Part shown: one piece after another, positions 37,164 through 47,121 of the stretch
Layout: each line of letters begins with the position of its first letter
Numbering within the stretch: position 1 is the first letter of the stretch
From: Vibrio sp. 14G-20
Lineage (GTDB): Bacteria; Pseudomonadota; Gammaproteobacteria; Enterobacterales; Vibrionaceae
Direction of reading: 5' to 3'
DNA length: 64,000 nucleotides
NCBI RefSeq assembly: GCF_026241515.1
Contig: NZ_JAPHPW010000002.1
Coordinates: 186,001-250,000 of the forward strand
The notes under the pieces: generated by a model
Seen by the model: only the letters and a program-made list of their open reading frames with translations
Databases searched by the model: none
Told to the model about the DNA's origin: nothing
Position numbers and translations under genes: made by a program

Positions 37164-38405
37164 ATGGCATCATCTTTTGTAACGTCGAGCATGTTTCGAT
37201 TTTGCTTCCCTTTAGTCCTGCTAACAATTTTGCTCGTTGGTATGGACAACGTCATTCTCGTGACGGACTCAAATTTAGGGTTTGCTAGCAACCTTCCTTA
37301 CATTTTATTGAGCGTTGCGGTTCTGCTATGCCACACATTCAGACAAGGTCGAATGGCGATGGTATCGGTGACCATGCTTCTCGCTTATCTGATCATCCAA
37401 GTTCGCTTACAAACGCCTCTCAATACTGGCACAACACTATTAGAGCTCTCGTTACTTGCGGCATTGGTACCGGTCACTTGCTTACTTGTTTATGCCTTCC
37501 CTGATAACGGCGTAAACTCAAAGTCGATGCTGCTCTACGCCATCGTTCTCGTTCTATTCATGGTGTGGGCACAACTCATCGTCTCCCACTTCCATGCCGG
37601 CGGTTTTGAATCATGGAGTGAAGGGCTTCTGTTTATTGTCAGAGACTTCTCCAAACTGCCTTTTGTTTTGGTGTTGTATAGCCTTTGCTTGTTTGGTATT
37701 ACTGCCATTCTAGTATTGGTGTATAACCGCTCTATCGATGTTGTGGTTTATAGCGCAATTTTGCTTTCTTCTTGTACGTTCATCTTCTTCGACGTTCAAT
37801 ACATCTCCAACACCATGTTCTCATTGTCAGGCACATTGATCATCGTTTATGTGATGTCCGCTAGTCATGATATGGCCTTTAATGACCAACTAACTAATAT
37901 TCCCGGTCGACACGCCTTAGAAGTCGATATGAAGCACTTAGGGCGTAAGTATTCGCTGGCGATGGTCGATATCGATCACTTTAAGCAATTCAACGATACT
38001 TACGGACATGACATTGGCGACGATGTGTTAAAACTGGTGGCTCGCATTCTGAGAGAAACGACCGGTGGCGCGAAAGCTTATCGTTATGGTGGAGAAGAAT
38101 TCACGATTATCTTTAAAGGCAAACATTCGGAACAAGTTAAAGAGCATCTTCAAGCTCTAATTTCCGAGGTTCAAAACTACAACATGACGATTCGGAATAA
38201 CCATGAGCGCCCTGATGATCATGAAGTGGGTATGAAAAAGCGTGGTAAGAACGGTAAACCATCGGAAGTGGTGAATGTGACGGTGAGTATTGGATTGTCT
38301 GATAGTACAACCACCAGACTTCCTGAAGAGGTGTTAAAGCTTGCTGACCAAGCGCTGTACAAAGCGAAAGAAACCGGTCGAAACAAGCTGTGTATTGACC
38401 GTTAA
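37164..38405 (+). CDS. Multi-span membrane diguanylate cyclase
   Basis: 413 residues: about seven hydrophobic segments in residues 10-235, then a GGDEF domain from about 240 (NDQLTNIPGRHALEVD). GGEEF is at about 309-313 (YRYGGEEF). There is no RxxD inhibition site at the usual place (the sequence there is TGGA), so feedback control may be absent. A basic insertion of about 25 residues (RNNHERPDDHEVGMKKRGK...) sits between the active-site loop and the VTVSIG strand. Predicted to synthesise c-di-GMP at the inner membrane. Confidence 0.88.
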   Translation: MASSFVTSSMFRFCFPLVLLTILLVGMDNVILVTDSNLGFASNLPYILLSVAVLLCHTFRQGRMAMVSVTMLLAYLIIQVRLQTPLNTGTTLLELSLLAALVPVTCLLVYAFPDNGVNSKSMLLYAIVLVLFMVWAQLIVSHFHAGGFESWSEGLLFIVRDFSKLPFVLVLYSLCLFGITAILVLVYNRSIDVVVYSAILLSSCTFIFFDVQYISNTMFSLSGTLIIVYVMSASHDMAFNDQLTNIPGRHALEVDMKHLGRKYSLAMVDIDHFKQFNDTYGHDIGDDVLKLVARILRETTGGAKAYRYGGEEFTIIFKGKHSEQVKEHLQALISEVQNYNMTIRNNHERPDDHEVGMKKRGKNGKPSEVVNVTVSIGLSDSTTTRLPEEVLKLADQALYKAKETGRNKLCIDR

Positions 38406-38546
38406 CAATGTGATAGTTAAAGATATTGAGTGCTAGAGATCCAAAGGACTGAGGATTAATAGCGGTCTACTTCAATAACTATCACTTCCAAGTTCAACAA
38501 GCCTCATTAATTTGAGGGCACGCCGACTAAAGCAGTTAAAAAGAGC

Positions 38547-39533
38547 TTAATCTTGGTTGAAGAATATAACCAAGCTGCCACCTTTTAAGCTACTTCCGTA
38601 GTTAATCGTAAAACCTATTCCCACGTTATCGACCCACTCATTAAACAGGTTTGGATTAAGCAGCCAACCTACGCTGCCTTCATAGTAGGAGGTTGTACCC
38701 ATCGACTTTACGGTGTCACCACCAATATCAATTCTTCTTATACTCGAGTACATCGAGGTGATGTTCTTATCCCAACGTACGAGATCATAGAAGACCTTGG
38801 CTTCATTGGCGATATACCACCCTTCAGGATGACCGACATTGCCATTATTTGCCTCACCCCAGCCGACGCCATTAAAGTAATGCCAACTGGTACTCAATTT
38901 ATACTTTCCCCAGTCATTCTTATCTTCGTACATCAGCTTGATTTTAGGTTCAATGATATATGCCCAAGCATCAGTATTAAGGTAAACACCATCCAGTTGA
39001 TCTTGAATAGGCTTTAGTAGAGAAGCGCGATAATCATAGTCATTACGGTAATATGAGATGTGATTGCCAATACCGGAATGAAAGCTCCAATATTCATCTA
39101 ACTGGGACACATTCGCGAATTCCACGTAACCAGACACTACCGACTCTTTTTGAAAATCTTTTTTATTTGCTGAAGCGTATTCAACATCGTTCTCGATTCG
39201 CAACGCAGACAAGCGCAACGTCACCTCTTGATGGTTGTCTTCAATATAACTTGGTAATTCAAATGTGTAAGGCAAGCTCAGGGAGGTGATGCTTTGTCTA
39301 CGACTGACCGAATCATTCGAACCGATGTTTTCATTGTCCAAACTAAATACTTTATTGGGATCAAAATTATTGATACCAAAAGTGAAAACATCGGTGTCGT
39401 TGAGCAATACACTGGTGGCGAAGCTCTGTTCTAAATCCTTTCTGAAACGATCAGTTAGCCAGTTGGCATTAACGGTCGCCGAAAAAACGGTAAAAAATAG
39501 AGGAACCGCAAGTGTCCAAGATGTATTCGCCAT
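38547..39533 (-). CDS. Solitary autotransporter-type outer-membrane beta-barrel protein
   Basis: The signal peptide (TSWTLAVPLFFTVFSATVNA) and alternating strands through to a C-terminal SLVIFFNQD fit the solitary autotransporter beta-barrel family of vibrios, which has a barrel but no passenger. I place the start near the ATG at 39533 (MANTSWTL), removing a 12-residue leader of the longest frame. Function unknown. It lies between two cyclase genes and reads away from the second one, on the same strand. Confidence 0.68.
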   Translation of the reverse strand: MANTSWTLAVPLFFTVFSATVNANWLTDRFRKDLEQSFATSVLLNDTDVFTFGINNFDPNKVFSLDNENIGSNDSVSRRQSITSLSLPYTFELPSYIEDNHQEVTLRLSALRIENDVEYASANKKDFQKESVVSGYVEFANVSQLDEYWSFHSGIGNHISYYRNDYDYRASLLKPIQDQLDGVYLNTDAWAYIIEPKIKLMYEDKNDWGKYKLSTSWHYFNGVGWGEANNGNVGHPEGWYIANEAKVFYDLVRWDKNITSMYSSIRRIDIGGDTVKSMGTTSYYEGSVGWLLNPNLFNEWVDNVGIGFTINYGSSLKGGSLVIFFNQD

Positions 39534-39634
39534 AGAAAATGACTTCGAATGTGGCATTTCTCTTATCACTAAAGCACTTCGTAGCTCAAACGCTAATAGA
39601 AGTATAAACTGAAATATCTAAAAGAGCTCGCCAA

Positions 39635-40606
39635 CTAACGAGCAAGCTCCAAAATGTTGCGTTGTACAAAGGTATTTCTACCACTTTGCTTCGCTTGATA
39701 AAGCGCTTGATCGACCTTTTCGTAAATAGAGGCAATAGATTCACCACCTTCAGGCACAAAGGATAACACACCTTGTGATGCTGTCACTCTATCCGATACC
39801 GTTGAGTGGTCATGAGCGTAGTTCATCTTATATAATGCCTCTTTAACTCGAGTCGCGTGTACCTTCGCAGCTTCGCTATCTGTATCGCTAAGAATCAAAA
39901 CAAACTCTTCACCGCCATAACGGCCGACAAATTCACCCGCTCGAACAAAAAGCTGTTTCAAGGTATTAGCAAGCCCTTGTAAGCACTTATCCCCTTGAAT
40001 ATGACCATAATTATCGTTGTAAGGCTTAAAGAAGTCTACATCTAGAAGTATAACTGTCATGGTTATATTACGTCTTCCGTGCCACGCTATGCTCTCTTCA
40101 AGCTTAGTATCCATATATCGACGGTTATACAATTTGGTCAAACCATCTTCGTTGGCTTGTTGTTGTAGAAGAATGTTCAGTTCTTCGAGTTTGGCGGTAC
40201 TTTGTTTTAGCTCTCGTCTCATGTGCGCGATACGTTGCATCGCAATCAGCTTAGAATTTAAAACGACCTTGTTTACCGGTTTGATCAGGTAATCATCACC
40301 ACCAGCATCAATCGCTTTGGCGATCATTTCTGGCTCTTCATGACCACTCAAGAAGATGATAGGCACCCACTCAGGGAACTGTCGGCGAACCTCGTTAGCG
40401 ACCTCAAAACCGTCCATATCTGGCATGCTAATATCCAGTAAAACAAGTTCAGGATCAAAATCAGAATAGACGTTCAGGGCTTCTTTTCCGCTACCGACAG
40501 CTTCCACAATATGACCCAGTTGCTTGAGTCGAATAGCAAGTTGCATCCTGTCTAGTTGAACATCATCAACCAGCAATATGCGCATCGAAGATCCCTTTTC
40601 TATCAT
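39635..40606 (-). CDS. Response regulator with GGDEF output (REC-GGDEF)
   Basis: Soluble regulated diguanylate cyclase. The receiver domain RILLVDDVQLDR has phospho-Asp in LVLLDISMPDMDG and Lys in LIKPVN. A helical linker ELKQSTAKLEELNILLQQQ is followed by GGDEF with the active loop GGEEF (GRYGGEEFVLI). At the inhibition-site position it reads RAGE instead of RxxD. The ATG at 40606 has AAGGTG upstream; an ATG at 40585, directly before RILLVDD, has AGGGA and is equally possible. No cognate kinase is in the window. Confidence 0.88.
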   Translation of the reverse strand: MIEKGSSMRILLVDDVQLDRMQLAIRLKQLGHIVEAVGSGKEALNVYSDFDPELVLLDISMPDMDGFEVANEVRRQFPEWVPIIFLSGHEEPEMIAKAIDAGGDDYLIKPVNKVVLNSKLIAMQRIAHMRRELKQSTAKLEELNILLQQQANEDGLTKLYNRRYMDTKLEESIAWHGRRNITMTVILLDVDFFKPYNDNYGHIQGDKCLQGLANTLKQLFVRAGEFVGRYGGEEFVLILSDTDSEAAKVHATRVKEALYKMNYAHDHSTVSDRVTASQGVLSFVPEGGESIASIYEKVDQALYQAKQSGRNTFVQRNILELAR

Positions 40607-40737
40607 CACATCACCTTTATCTAGTGTTGAATATTCAAAGTAGCTCAAATTTGGGCTTAAATCATGCCCTAATCTCTATATTATATTGACTTTTTTACAG
40701 AACTTTTTAGCATTGTTTCTTTTTAAAGAGAAATACT

Positions 40738-41175
40738 ATGTCAGACGCTACAAACAACGAAGTACAAGAAATCGATTTAACCACTATCTCACCAGAGCTT
40801 CGCCAAGTTATCGAATTTGATGAAGTGCCGAAAGAGATGCACAACATGGTTACTTCTATTCATGAGGTGTCTGAAGAAGCAGTGCGTGAAACTTGGAGCA
40901 GCCTTCCAGCAAGCGCACAAAATGTTTTGGACAACTTTGAGCAATTCCACGCTCTAATCTCTGTTAGCCAAGCTTTCGCTGGCGTAAACATGATGGAAGA
41001 GTTCCCTACTCTTAAACTTCCAGAAGGCATGTCTGATGAAGAAAAAGAAGAGTACCGAGCTCAACTGCTTGACCAAATTTTACATAATTGTGTGAAAGAC
41101 ATGGCTAAGCAAATCAAGAAAGCACGCCGTGATGCAATCTTGAAGCGTGATTTTAAAGAAGTTTTCATCCGATAA
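40738..41175 (+). CDS. DUF3069 family protein
   Basis: 145-residue acidic, all-helical soluble protein (ISPELRQVIEFDEVPKEMHNMV, EEFPTLKLPEGMSDEEKEEY, ending KRDFKEVFIR). I recognise it as the Vibrio DUF3069 family, function unknown. Highly expressed codon style and a strong terminator suggest a well-expressed single gene. Confidence 0.78.
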   Translation: MSDATNNEVQEIDLTTISPELRQVIEFDEVPKEMHNMVTSIHEVSEEAVRETWSSLPASAQNVLDNFEQFHALISVSQAFAGVNMMEEFPTLKLPEGMSDEEKEEYRAQLLDQILHNCVKDMAKQIKKARRDAILKRDFKEVFIR

Positions 41176-41227
41176 GCCATCATCTCACCTAAATTTAGGT
41201 TGAGTGCTTAAAGAAAACTTATGATTG

Positions 41228-41267
41228 AGCCGTATGTTACTTCAAACATACGACATACGGCTTTTTT
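41228..41267 (+). terminator. Rho-independent terminator after the DUF3069 gene
   Basis: AGCCGTATGT / ACATACGGCT stem followed by TTTTTT. Confidence 0.9.
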
Positions 41268-41537
41268 ATATCCGCTATTTTCTTTACGTCGAGTTTTACA
41301 TCTGTATATCCTTGTTGCTAATGTTCATATGATTCAACAAACAATATGCCTTCACACTCATACATTGTGGCGCAAGACTCGCAGTTATACCGTATAAAAA
41401 TGACGCGCCTATCCATTCATGGAATCAAGATCAATATTCATATCGCAGACAAGCATTCAACATCGCTGACAGGCTGTAAACATAAAAAAGACAATGAGCG
41501 AACCTATCTATGCATTGCCTCTAAGATCGCATCTGAA
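41268..41537. other. 270-base gap before modC end
   Basis: No supported gene. A plus-strand 89-codon frame (41346-41615) runs antisense into modC, with no ribosome-binding site and no recognisable protein pattern. Confidence 0.5.
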
Positions 41538-42644
41538 TCAGTGCGTGACGGCAATATCTCTTTGAGCGACACTCACACCTTTAATTTGCGCGTAAACACG
41601 CTGCCCGATTTCTAGATTCAACTCATCCCGCGCCCACAATGTAATGGTTGCCCATAGATAGCATCCAGACTCTAACTCTAGCTCGACAGCGACACTCTGC
41701 TTATTTGTGCCTTGCTGGTGCGTCTCTACGCTCTTAATGATCACAGGAAGGATATTACGTATCGAAGTGCCTTGCGGCTGTTCTAGCGTGATAGAGACAT
41801 CATTTGCCCTAACTTGTAACCTTACCGCCGCCCCTAGGTCACTCGATACTTTCTGAACCCATAACGACGTCGACTTTCCTAGCATTAGGCGAGACAGCGC
41901 ATAATCGTCATTATGTTCCGCTAAAGTCGCTTCGAACAACGAGCTTTGTTCAGAGAAGGATTGCCAAGGCTGCATGGCTCTTGATGCCCATACTTCTTCC
42001 GTGACACCCGAAGATATCACTTTACCTTGATCGATAATCACCAAGTGATTCGCCAAGCGTAAGATCTCATTGAGACTGTGCGTGACATAGATAATCGGGA
42101 TTTGCACCGTTTCGGATAAGTTCTCAAGAAACGGCATCACTTCACGCTTACGAGGTAAGTCGAGAGAGGCTAAAGGCTCATCCATCAACAGAATGCTCGG
42201 CTTAGACAACAAAGCACGACCTATCGCCACACGTTGCTTCTCTCCACCTGACAAACGTGCCGGATAACGATCAAGTAATGAGCCCAAAGACAACAATGAA
42301 ACGATTTGCTCAAAATGCGCCTTATCAACGCTTTTCATACCGTATTTGAGGTTCGCTGACACCTTCATGTGTGGAAACAATCGCGACTCTTGGAACACAT
42401 AACCCACGTTACGTTTGTGGGTTGGCAAGTTAATGCCCTTGCCACTATCAAATAAGGTACTCCCTGATACGCTGATCAGTCCCTTATCCGGTTGTTTAAG
42501 ACCGCTAATCGCATTAATAAGAGATGTTTTACCCGCACCAGAACGACCAAAAATAGCCGTGATTCCACTACTTGGTAGTTCTAAGTCAATATCGAAGAAA
42601 GTTTCGCCGAGCTGTTGTTGGTATTGGAGGATCAAAGCACTCAT
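41538..42644 (-). CDS. modC: Molybdate ABC transporter ATPase ModC
   Basis: 368 residues. Walker A GRSGAGKT at about 33-40, signature LSGGEKQR, Walker [12 protein letters not shown]. The C-terminal third ([18 protein letters not shown]) is the molybdate-binding-like regulatory TOBE domain typical of ModC. It powers molybdate import for molybdenum-cofactor enzymes. Four-base overlap with modB. Confidence 0.95.
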   Translation of the reverse strand: MSALILQYQQQLGETFFDIDLELPSSGITAIFGRSGAGKTSLINAISGLKQPDKGLISVSGSTLFDSGKGINLPTHKRNVGYVFQESRLFPHMKVSANLKYGMKSVDKAHFEQIVSLLSLGSLLDRYPARLSGGEKQRVAIGRALLSKPSILLMDEPLASLDLPRKREVMPFLENLSETVQIPIIYVTHSLNEILRLANHLVIIDQGKVISSGVTEEVWASRAMQPWQSFSEQSSLFEATLAEHNDDYALSRLMLGKSTSLWVQKVSSDLGAAVRLQVRANDVSITLEQPQGTSIRNILPVIIKSVETHQQGTNKQSVAVELELESGCYLWATITLWARDELNLEIGQRVYAQIKGVSVAQRDIAVTH

Positions 42645-43339
42645 GCATTTCCTCCTAGTCGTTGTGCCGACTTCTTATTAAGCCATTCAGAGAGCATCAA
42701 TGAACCCAGTGCTATCACAATAGAAATCACACACAAACGTGCCGCTTCCATCTCTGCACCAGGGGTTTCAATAAAGGTGTACATAGCCAAAGGAATGGTT
42801 TGCGTTTCACCAGGGATATTTGAAACGAAACTGATCGTCGCGCCAAACTCACCTAAGCTTCTGGCGAAAGAAAGCATGGTGCCAGTAATGATCCCGGGGA
42901 TCATAAGAGGCAATGTAATGGTGAAGAACACGCGAATAGGCGACGCGCCTAATGTGGATGCCGCTTCTTCCAGTTTGCTGTCGACCGTCTCTAAGCTAAG
43001 TCGAATAGAGCGAACCATTAATGGCAACGCGACAACAACACACGCCAATGCCGCTCCCTTCCAACTAAAGCTAAATACAATACCAAACACCTCATTTAGC
43101 CAAGAACCAATAACGCCTTGTCTGCCCATCATCACCAGCAACAAATAGCCAATGACCACTGGAGGGAGAACCAAAGGCAGATGCACGATACTCTCAACAA
43201 TGCTTTTGCCAACAAATTGTTTCTTAGCAAGCAGCCAAGCTAAGCCAATGCCGATAGGAATCAACCATAAGATGGCAAACCCAGCGACTTTCAAGCTCAG
43301 CATTAAGGCTTGGTATTCGTATTCCGATAAGTAACTCAT
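42641..43339 (-). CDS. modB: Molybdate ABC transporter permease ModB
   Basis: 232 residues with five or six membrane helices. The binding-protein-dependent permease signature [25 protein letters not shown] contains the EAA loop. Starts immediately after the modA stop (TAAATG). Confidence 0.95.
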   Translation of the reverse strand: MSYLSEYEYQALMLSLKVAGFAILWLIPIGIGLAWLLAKKQFVGKSIVESIVHLPLVLPPVVIGYLLLVMMGRQGVIGSWLNEVFGIVFSFSWKGAALACVVVALPLMVRSIRLSLETVDSKLEEAASTLGASPIRVFFTITLPLMIPGIITGTMLSFARSLGEFGATISFVSNIPGETQTIPLAMYTFIETPGAEMEAARLCVISIVIALGSLMLSEWLNKKSAQRLGGNA

Positions 43340-44107
43340 TTAACGCACTTCAAATCCAAAACTGTTCAAGATGTCCTTCGCTTTTTCTGTGTTTAGGAAA
43401 GTATAGAACTCTTCTGCACTCACTCTGTCGCTCATTTTCGCTACAGGGTAACGTATTGAGGTGTGCAAATCAGACGGGAACGTCTCTACTAAACGCACTT
43501 CTTTAGAGAGCAGCGCATCAGTTTTGTAGACAATACCGAGTTTCGCTTCACTGCGTTCGACTAAAGCCAATGCCATACGAACATTGTTACTTGGTGCCAA
43601 TCGAGTGCTCACATTATCCCAAACACCCAGAGCTTCTAACGCTTCCTTAGCGTAAATACCTGCAGGCACCGACATCGTATTACCTACAGCAAGTCGTTCA
43701 TTAGTCAGCAGTTTAGTCCATTGGTCTCCCTTTGAGAGTTCCAATGATACTGACGTCTCTTTCGGAGAAATCAACACAAGTTCGTTTTCACACAAGTTTG
43801 TGACATTGTCACTAGAAACGTATTTTCGGTCAACTAAATGCGTCATCCACTTTTCATTTGCTGAAATAAAAATGTCCGCAGGCGCCCCTCTTTCAATCTG
43901 TCTTACCAATGACGATGTGCTGGCATAAACGGGAACAATATCGACCGAATGTTCTTTCTCAAATTCTTCTATCAACAAATTAACCGCGTTAGTCATAGAC
44001 GAAGCGGCATAAACTCGTAGCTTTTCTGCCGCCAAAAGATGAGTCGAACTTAACGAAGTCGTTAACGCCAAGGTTACAAGGGTGACTAGCTTTTTCATTG
44101 TTCTCAC
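43340..44107 (-). CDS. modA: Molybdate-binding periplasmic protein ModA
   Basis: 255 residues. A signal peptide ends STHLLAAE, then KLRVYAASSMTNAVNLL and the ligand-site segments STSSLVRQIERGAPADIFISAN and VPAGIYAKEAL typical of ModA. Captures molybdate or tungstate for ModBC. Lies 41 bases after cobQ on the same strand, so the four genes may be one transcript. Confidence 0.94.
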   Translation of the reverse strand: MRTMKKLVTLVTLALTTSLSSTHLLAAEKLRVYAASSMTNAVNLLIEEFEKEHSVDIVPVYASTSSLVRQIERGAPADIFISANEKWMTHLVDRKYVSSDNVTNLCENELVLISPKETSVSLELSKGDQWTKLLTNERLAVGNTMSVPAGIYAKEALEALGVWDNVSTRLAPSNNVRMALALVERSEAKLGIVYKTDALLSKEVRLVETFPSDLHTSIRYPVAKMSDRVSAEEFYTFLNTEKAKDILNSFGFEVR

Positions 44108-44148
44108 TTATCTGTTGTTCGTTTGATTTCTTAACCGATATTTCCAGT

Positions 44149-45621
44149 TCAAACCAAGGCTTTAAGCTCAGGCCAAAGCAGATCAAGATTTAAGTGCTCT
44201 TCGATGGCATCGGCGATCCGGTTAATACCCAACTCTTTAAGTTGTTCGTGGTCAATCGCGGTTACATCATTGGCTCCTGCCCATTCGCAAATAAGCGATA
44301 ACGCATCACTGTTATCGAATACGCCATGCAGGTAAGTACCAAAAATCGAGTTGTCTTGATTCACTGCACCATCAAGGCTGCCTGATTCTAACTGAACCGG
44401 TAAGGCTGTTTCATTGACATCAGTCCTACCTACGTGAATCTCATAACCTTTTACTTGTGCTGATTTTCCATCCAGCATCATAGTACCGTGCACATTAGTT
44501 AAGGTTTTCTGCTGCGTTAAGGTCGTTTCAGTATCAAGATACCCTAACCCTTCACTGCTGCCGGGTTTACCCTCGACTCCATCCGGATCGTGGATGATCT
44601 TTCCTAGCATCTGGTAACCGCCACAAATACCCATAACCTTGCCGCCTAAACGTAAGTGGCGCTGAATATCTTTGTCCCAGCCTTGCTCTTTCAAGTAATC
44701 CAAATCGGCTCTTACTGATTTTGTACCCGGCAAGATGATCAAATCCGCGCTGTTTACACGCTCGCCTTTGCCTACATAACGTAAATCAATGGAAGGATTG
44801 AGCCTTAGCGCATCAAAGTCTGTGTGATTGCTGATTCGGGTTAGAACAGGCACCACGACTTTAAGTTTAGCTTCTCCGTCAGACTCTTGGGCTGAAGTAA
44901 TGGCATCTTCCGCTTCAAGGTTAAAACCATGAAGGTATGGCAGAACACCAATCACTGGCTTGCCGGTTTTCTCTTCTAGCCAATCAAGACCTGATTGAAG
45001 CAGCGCGATATCGCCTCTAAAGCGGTTAATTACAAAACCTTTTACGCGAGCTTGTTCAGATTCAGATAACAACTCTAATGTGCCGTAGAGGTGCGCAAAA
45101 ACGCCACCACGGTCAATATCGGCAACAATGATCACCGGAATATCCGCCTTTTCAGCAAATCCCATGTTCGCAATATCATTTTCGCGAAGGTTAATTTCAG
45201 CTGGGCTGCCCGCACCTTCAATCATCACGCTTTCGTATTCAGCAGAAAGTCGGTCGAATGAATCGATCACCGTATTCATCGCGACTTTCTTGTAATCGTG
45301 ATAACCCGTCGCTTCCATATTACTCAGTGCACGGCCTTGTAGAATCACTTGTGCACCCGTGTCTGAGTTTGGTTTGAGCAATACAGGGTTCATGTGAACA
45401 GACGGTTCGATATTACAAGCTTGTGCCTGAACCGCTTGCGCGCGACCAATTTCACCACCATCTTTTGTCACTGCACTGTTTAAAGCCATGTTTTGTGGCT
45501 TGAATGGTGCCACTTTAATGCCTTTTCTGGCCAAGACACGGCATAAACCTGCCACCAAAACACTTTTTCCGGCATCTGACGTTGTCCCTTGAACCATAAG
45601 GGCGCTTAATGGTGCTCGCAT
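44149..45621 (-). CDS. cobQ: Cobyric acid synthase CobQ/CbiP
   Basis: 490-residue glutamine-dependent amidotransferase that adds four amides to the corrin ring of adenosylcobyrinic diamide. N-terminal P-loop [12 protein letters not shown] with [12 protein letters not shown]-terminal glutaminase domain with nucleophile Cys in [10 protein letters not shown] and His in TYLHGVFD. Full length. No other corrin gene is in the window and no cobalamin riboswitch was seen upstream, so its place before modABC is unexpected. Confidence 0.95.
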   Translation of the reverse strand: MRAPLSALMVQGTTSDAGKSVLVAGLCRVLARKGIKVAPFKPQNMALNSAVTKDGGEIGRAQAVQAQACNIEPSVHMNPVLLKPNSDTGAQVILQGRALSNMEATGYHDYKKVAMNTVIDSFDRLSAEYESVMIEGAGSPAEINLRENDIANMGFAEKADIPVIIVADIDRGGVFAHLYGTLELLSESEQARVKGFVINRFRGDIALLQSGLDWLEEKTGKPVIGVLPYLHGFNLEAEDAITSAQESDGEAKLKVVVPVLTRISNHTDFDALRLNPSIDLRYVGKGERVNSADLIILPGTKSVRADLDYLKEQGWDKDIQRHLRLGGKVMGICGGYQMLGKIIHDPDGVEGKPGSSEGLGYLDTETTLTQQKTLTNVHGTMMLDGKSAQVKGYEIHVGRTDVNETALPVQLESGSLDGAVNQDNSIFGTYLHGVFDNSDALSLICEWAGANDVTAIDHEQLKELGINRIADAIEEHLNLDLLWPELKALV

Positions 45622-45906
45622 TCGTACTTCAATCCTTAATGTTTTAATTTCTTAATATTCAATTTATAGCTGTAGGCAATATTTCTCTGCCTCCATCTTA
45701 ACGTCATTGCCGAGTAGATGCTCAATAAAATGAATGGAAAATGAATACCTTACTCACTCTGGATTCAACCCTAGTGTTGTTTAATAGCTCCATCGAAACA
45801 AAGCTTACAAACAAAATAAGCGTATCAACGAAAAACTCACTAACGAAAAGAAATGTTTCAAATTCAGAACAACGTTTCTATTAAAAACAACATTAAGGGA
45901 TTCATC

Positions 45907-46293
45907 ATGAAAAAAACTGTATTAGCTATCGCAACCACAATTATTCTTGCTCCTACTTTCGCAATGGCTGGCGACCACAACAATAGCGGCAACAGCAAGC
46001 ACGAGAGCCCTATTGCTTACACAGGACCGATTGAAACCGTTTCTGTTGCGACACTACTTGCAGACACAAGCATGTTCGCAGAGCAAGAAGCGATTGTAGA
46101 TGGCAAGATTGTTCGTCAGCTAAAGAATGATACATTTGTCTTCTCTGATGGGCAGAGTGAAATTCAAATCGAATTGGATGATGATATCCGCCTAGCACAA
46201 CCGCTAACTGCTGATACTAAAGTACGCATCTTCGGCGAATATGAAGGCGGCAAGACGCCGGAAATCGAAGTAGATCATATCCAAGTTCTATAA
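45907..46293 (+). CDS. Periplasmic OB-fold protein (YgiW/YdeI stress family)
   Basis: 128 residues from the ATG at 45907, which has AAGGGA upstream; an earlier in-frame ATG at 45853 would put a polar stretch before the signal peptide. Signal peptide ends PTFAMA. The core YTGPIETVSVATLLADTSMFAEQEAIVDGKIV and the ending KVRIFGEYEGG...EIEVDHI fit the BOF family of small periplasmic stress-tolerance proteins. Single gene with a strong terminator. Confidence 0.88.
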   Translation: MKKTVLAIATTIILAPTFAMAGDHNNSGNSKHESPIAYTGPIETVSVATLLADTSMFAEQEAIVDGKIVRQLKNDTFVFSDGQSEIQIELDDDIRLAQPLTADTKVRIFGEYEGGKTPEIEVDHIQVL

Positions 46294-46329
46294 GCGATAA
46301 ATACAAAACATACTGACTTCAAGTAATTG

Positions 46330-46352
46330 GCCTGCATATTGCAGGCTTTTTT
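46330..46352 (+). terminator. Rho-independent terminator
   Basis: GCCTGCA-TAT-TGCAGGC followed by six T residues. Confidence 0.9.
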
Positions 46353-46391
46353 GTATTATACTGCCGAAAATACAATTTATATGGAGTCACC

Positions 46392-46916
46392 ATGCTAGGT
46401 TGCACGAATAAGACTGTCCTTTTAGGACTAGCTGCACTGTGTTCATTCTCTGCGTCTGCAAACAACTTTAACTACAACACATTCGAGCTACGCATGGGGG
46501 CTAGCCCTAGTACGTTTGGTGGTGAGTTCACAACATTATTTACTCAAAATGCTCATTTTATCGGTCGTATTGATAGTGGTTTCGAAAGTGACTGGGATGC
46601 TGCAGCTGGTGTTGGCTTTAATGGTCCGATTGGACAGTTTGCCGATATCTATGGCCAGATGCTATTACACAACATCGAGCGAAACGATGAAAACGACATT
46701 AAAACGGAAGTAAACATCGGCGTAAAAGCCTGGATCATTGCAAATGTTGAAGTCAACGCACGCCTTGGTCAACTGATTGATAACGATAACAGCAACTCAA
46801 TTGTTGGTTTTGGTGCTCGTTTTCACTCAACCGATCAACTTTCTGTTGGTGTAGATCTGCGGAACAATGGTACTTATGGCCACCAAATCTTAATGTCTGC
46901 TCGATTCGGCTTCTAA
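46392..46916 (+). CDS. Small outer-membrane beta-barrel protein, hypothetical
   Basis: 174 residues with a signal peptide ending SFSASA. The mature part alternates strand residues (FELRMGASPS, FIGRIDSGFES, ADIYGQMLLHNIE, ILMSARFGF) and ends in phenylalanine, as barrel proteins inserted by the Bam complex do. Size fits an eight-strand barrel. Function not recognised. Confidence 0.72.
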   Translation: MLGCTNKTVLLGLAALCSFSASANNFNYNTFELRMGASPSTFGGEFTTLFTQNAHFIGRIDSGFESDWDAAAGVGFNGPIGQFADIYGQMLLHNIERNDENDIKTEVNIGVKAWIIANVEVNARLGQLIDNDNSNSIVGFGARFHSTDQLSVGVDLRNNGTYGHQILMSARFGF

Positions 46917-47028
46917 ACTGAATCGGCTGCTAAACTGAATTAGTTGCCTTAGTTAAGTTCTGTTTCTAAGCTAGGGTCGACTTTTAAGCTAAATTCCCTT
47001 TCTAAGTAGTGATACAGAGATACTATTT

Positions 47029-47064
47029 AAAAAGCCCCGAGCACAATCATGCTCGGGGCTTTTT
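47029..47064. terminator. Bidirectional terminator
   Basis: AAAAAGCCCCGAGCA / TGCTCGGGGCTTTTT, a strong GC stem with A and T runs, between the converging barrel gene and ybiT. Confidence 0.92.
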
Positions 47065-47121
47065 ATTATTCGCTGTTATCGCTCGCTTTAGCCACATTAA
47101 GGCTTAGCGAGCAATTTGCAT

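Noticed and set aside
36971..37291. Minus-strand 106-codon frame upstream of the membrane cyclase
   Set aside because: Overlaps the cyclase N-terminus antisense and has no plausible start signal; best read as a shadow of an AT-rich promoter region.
41346..41615. Plus-strand 89-codon frame downstream of the DUF3069 gene
   Set aside because: No ribosome-binding site, runs antisense into the 3' end of modC, and the translated sequence shows no protein-like pattern.
45622..45906. Cobalamin or molybdenum-cofactor riboswitch near cobQ
   Set aside because: The expected conserved boxes were not found in either direction; the region looks like ordinary promoter sequence.
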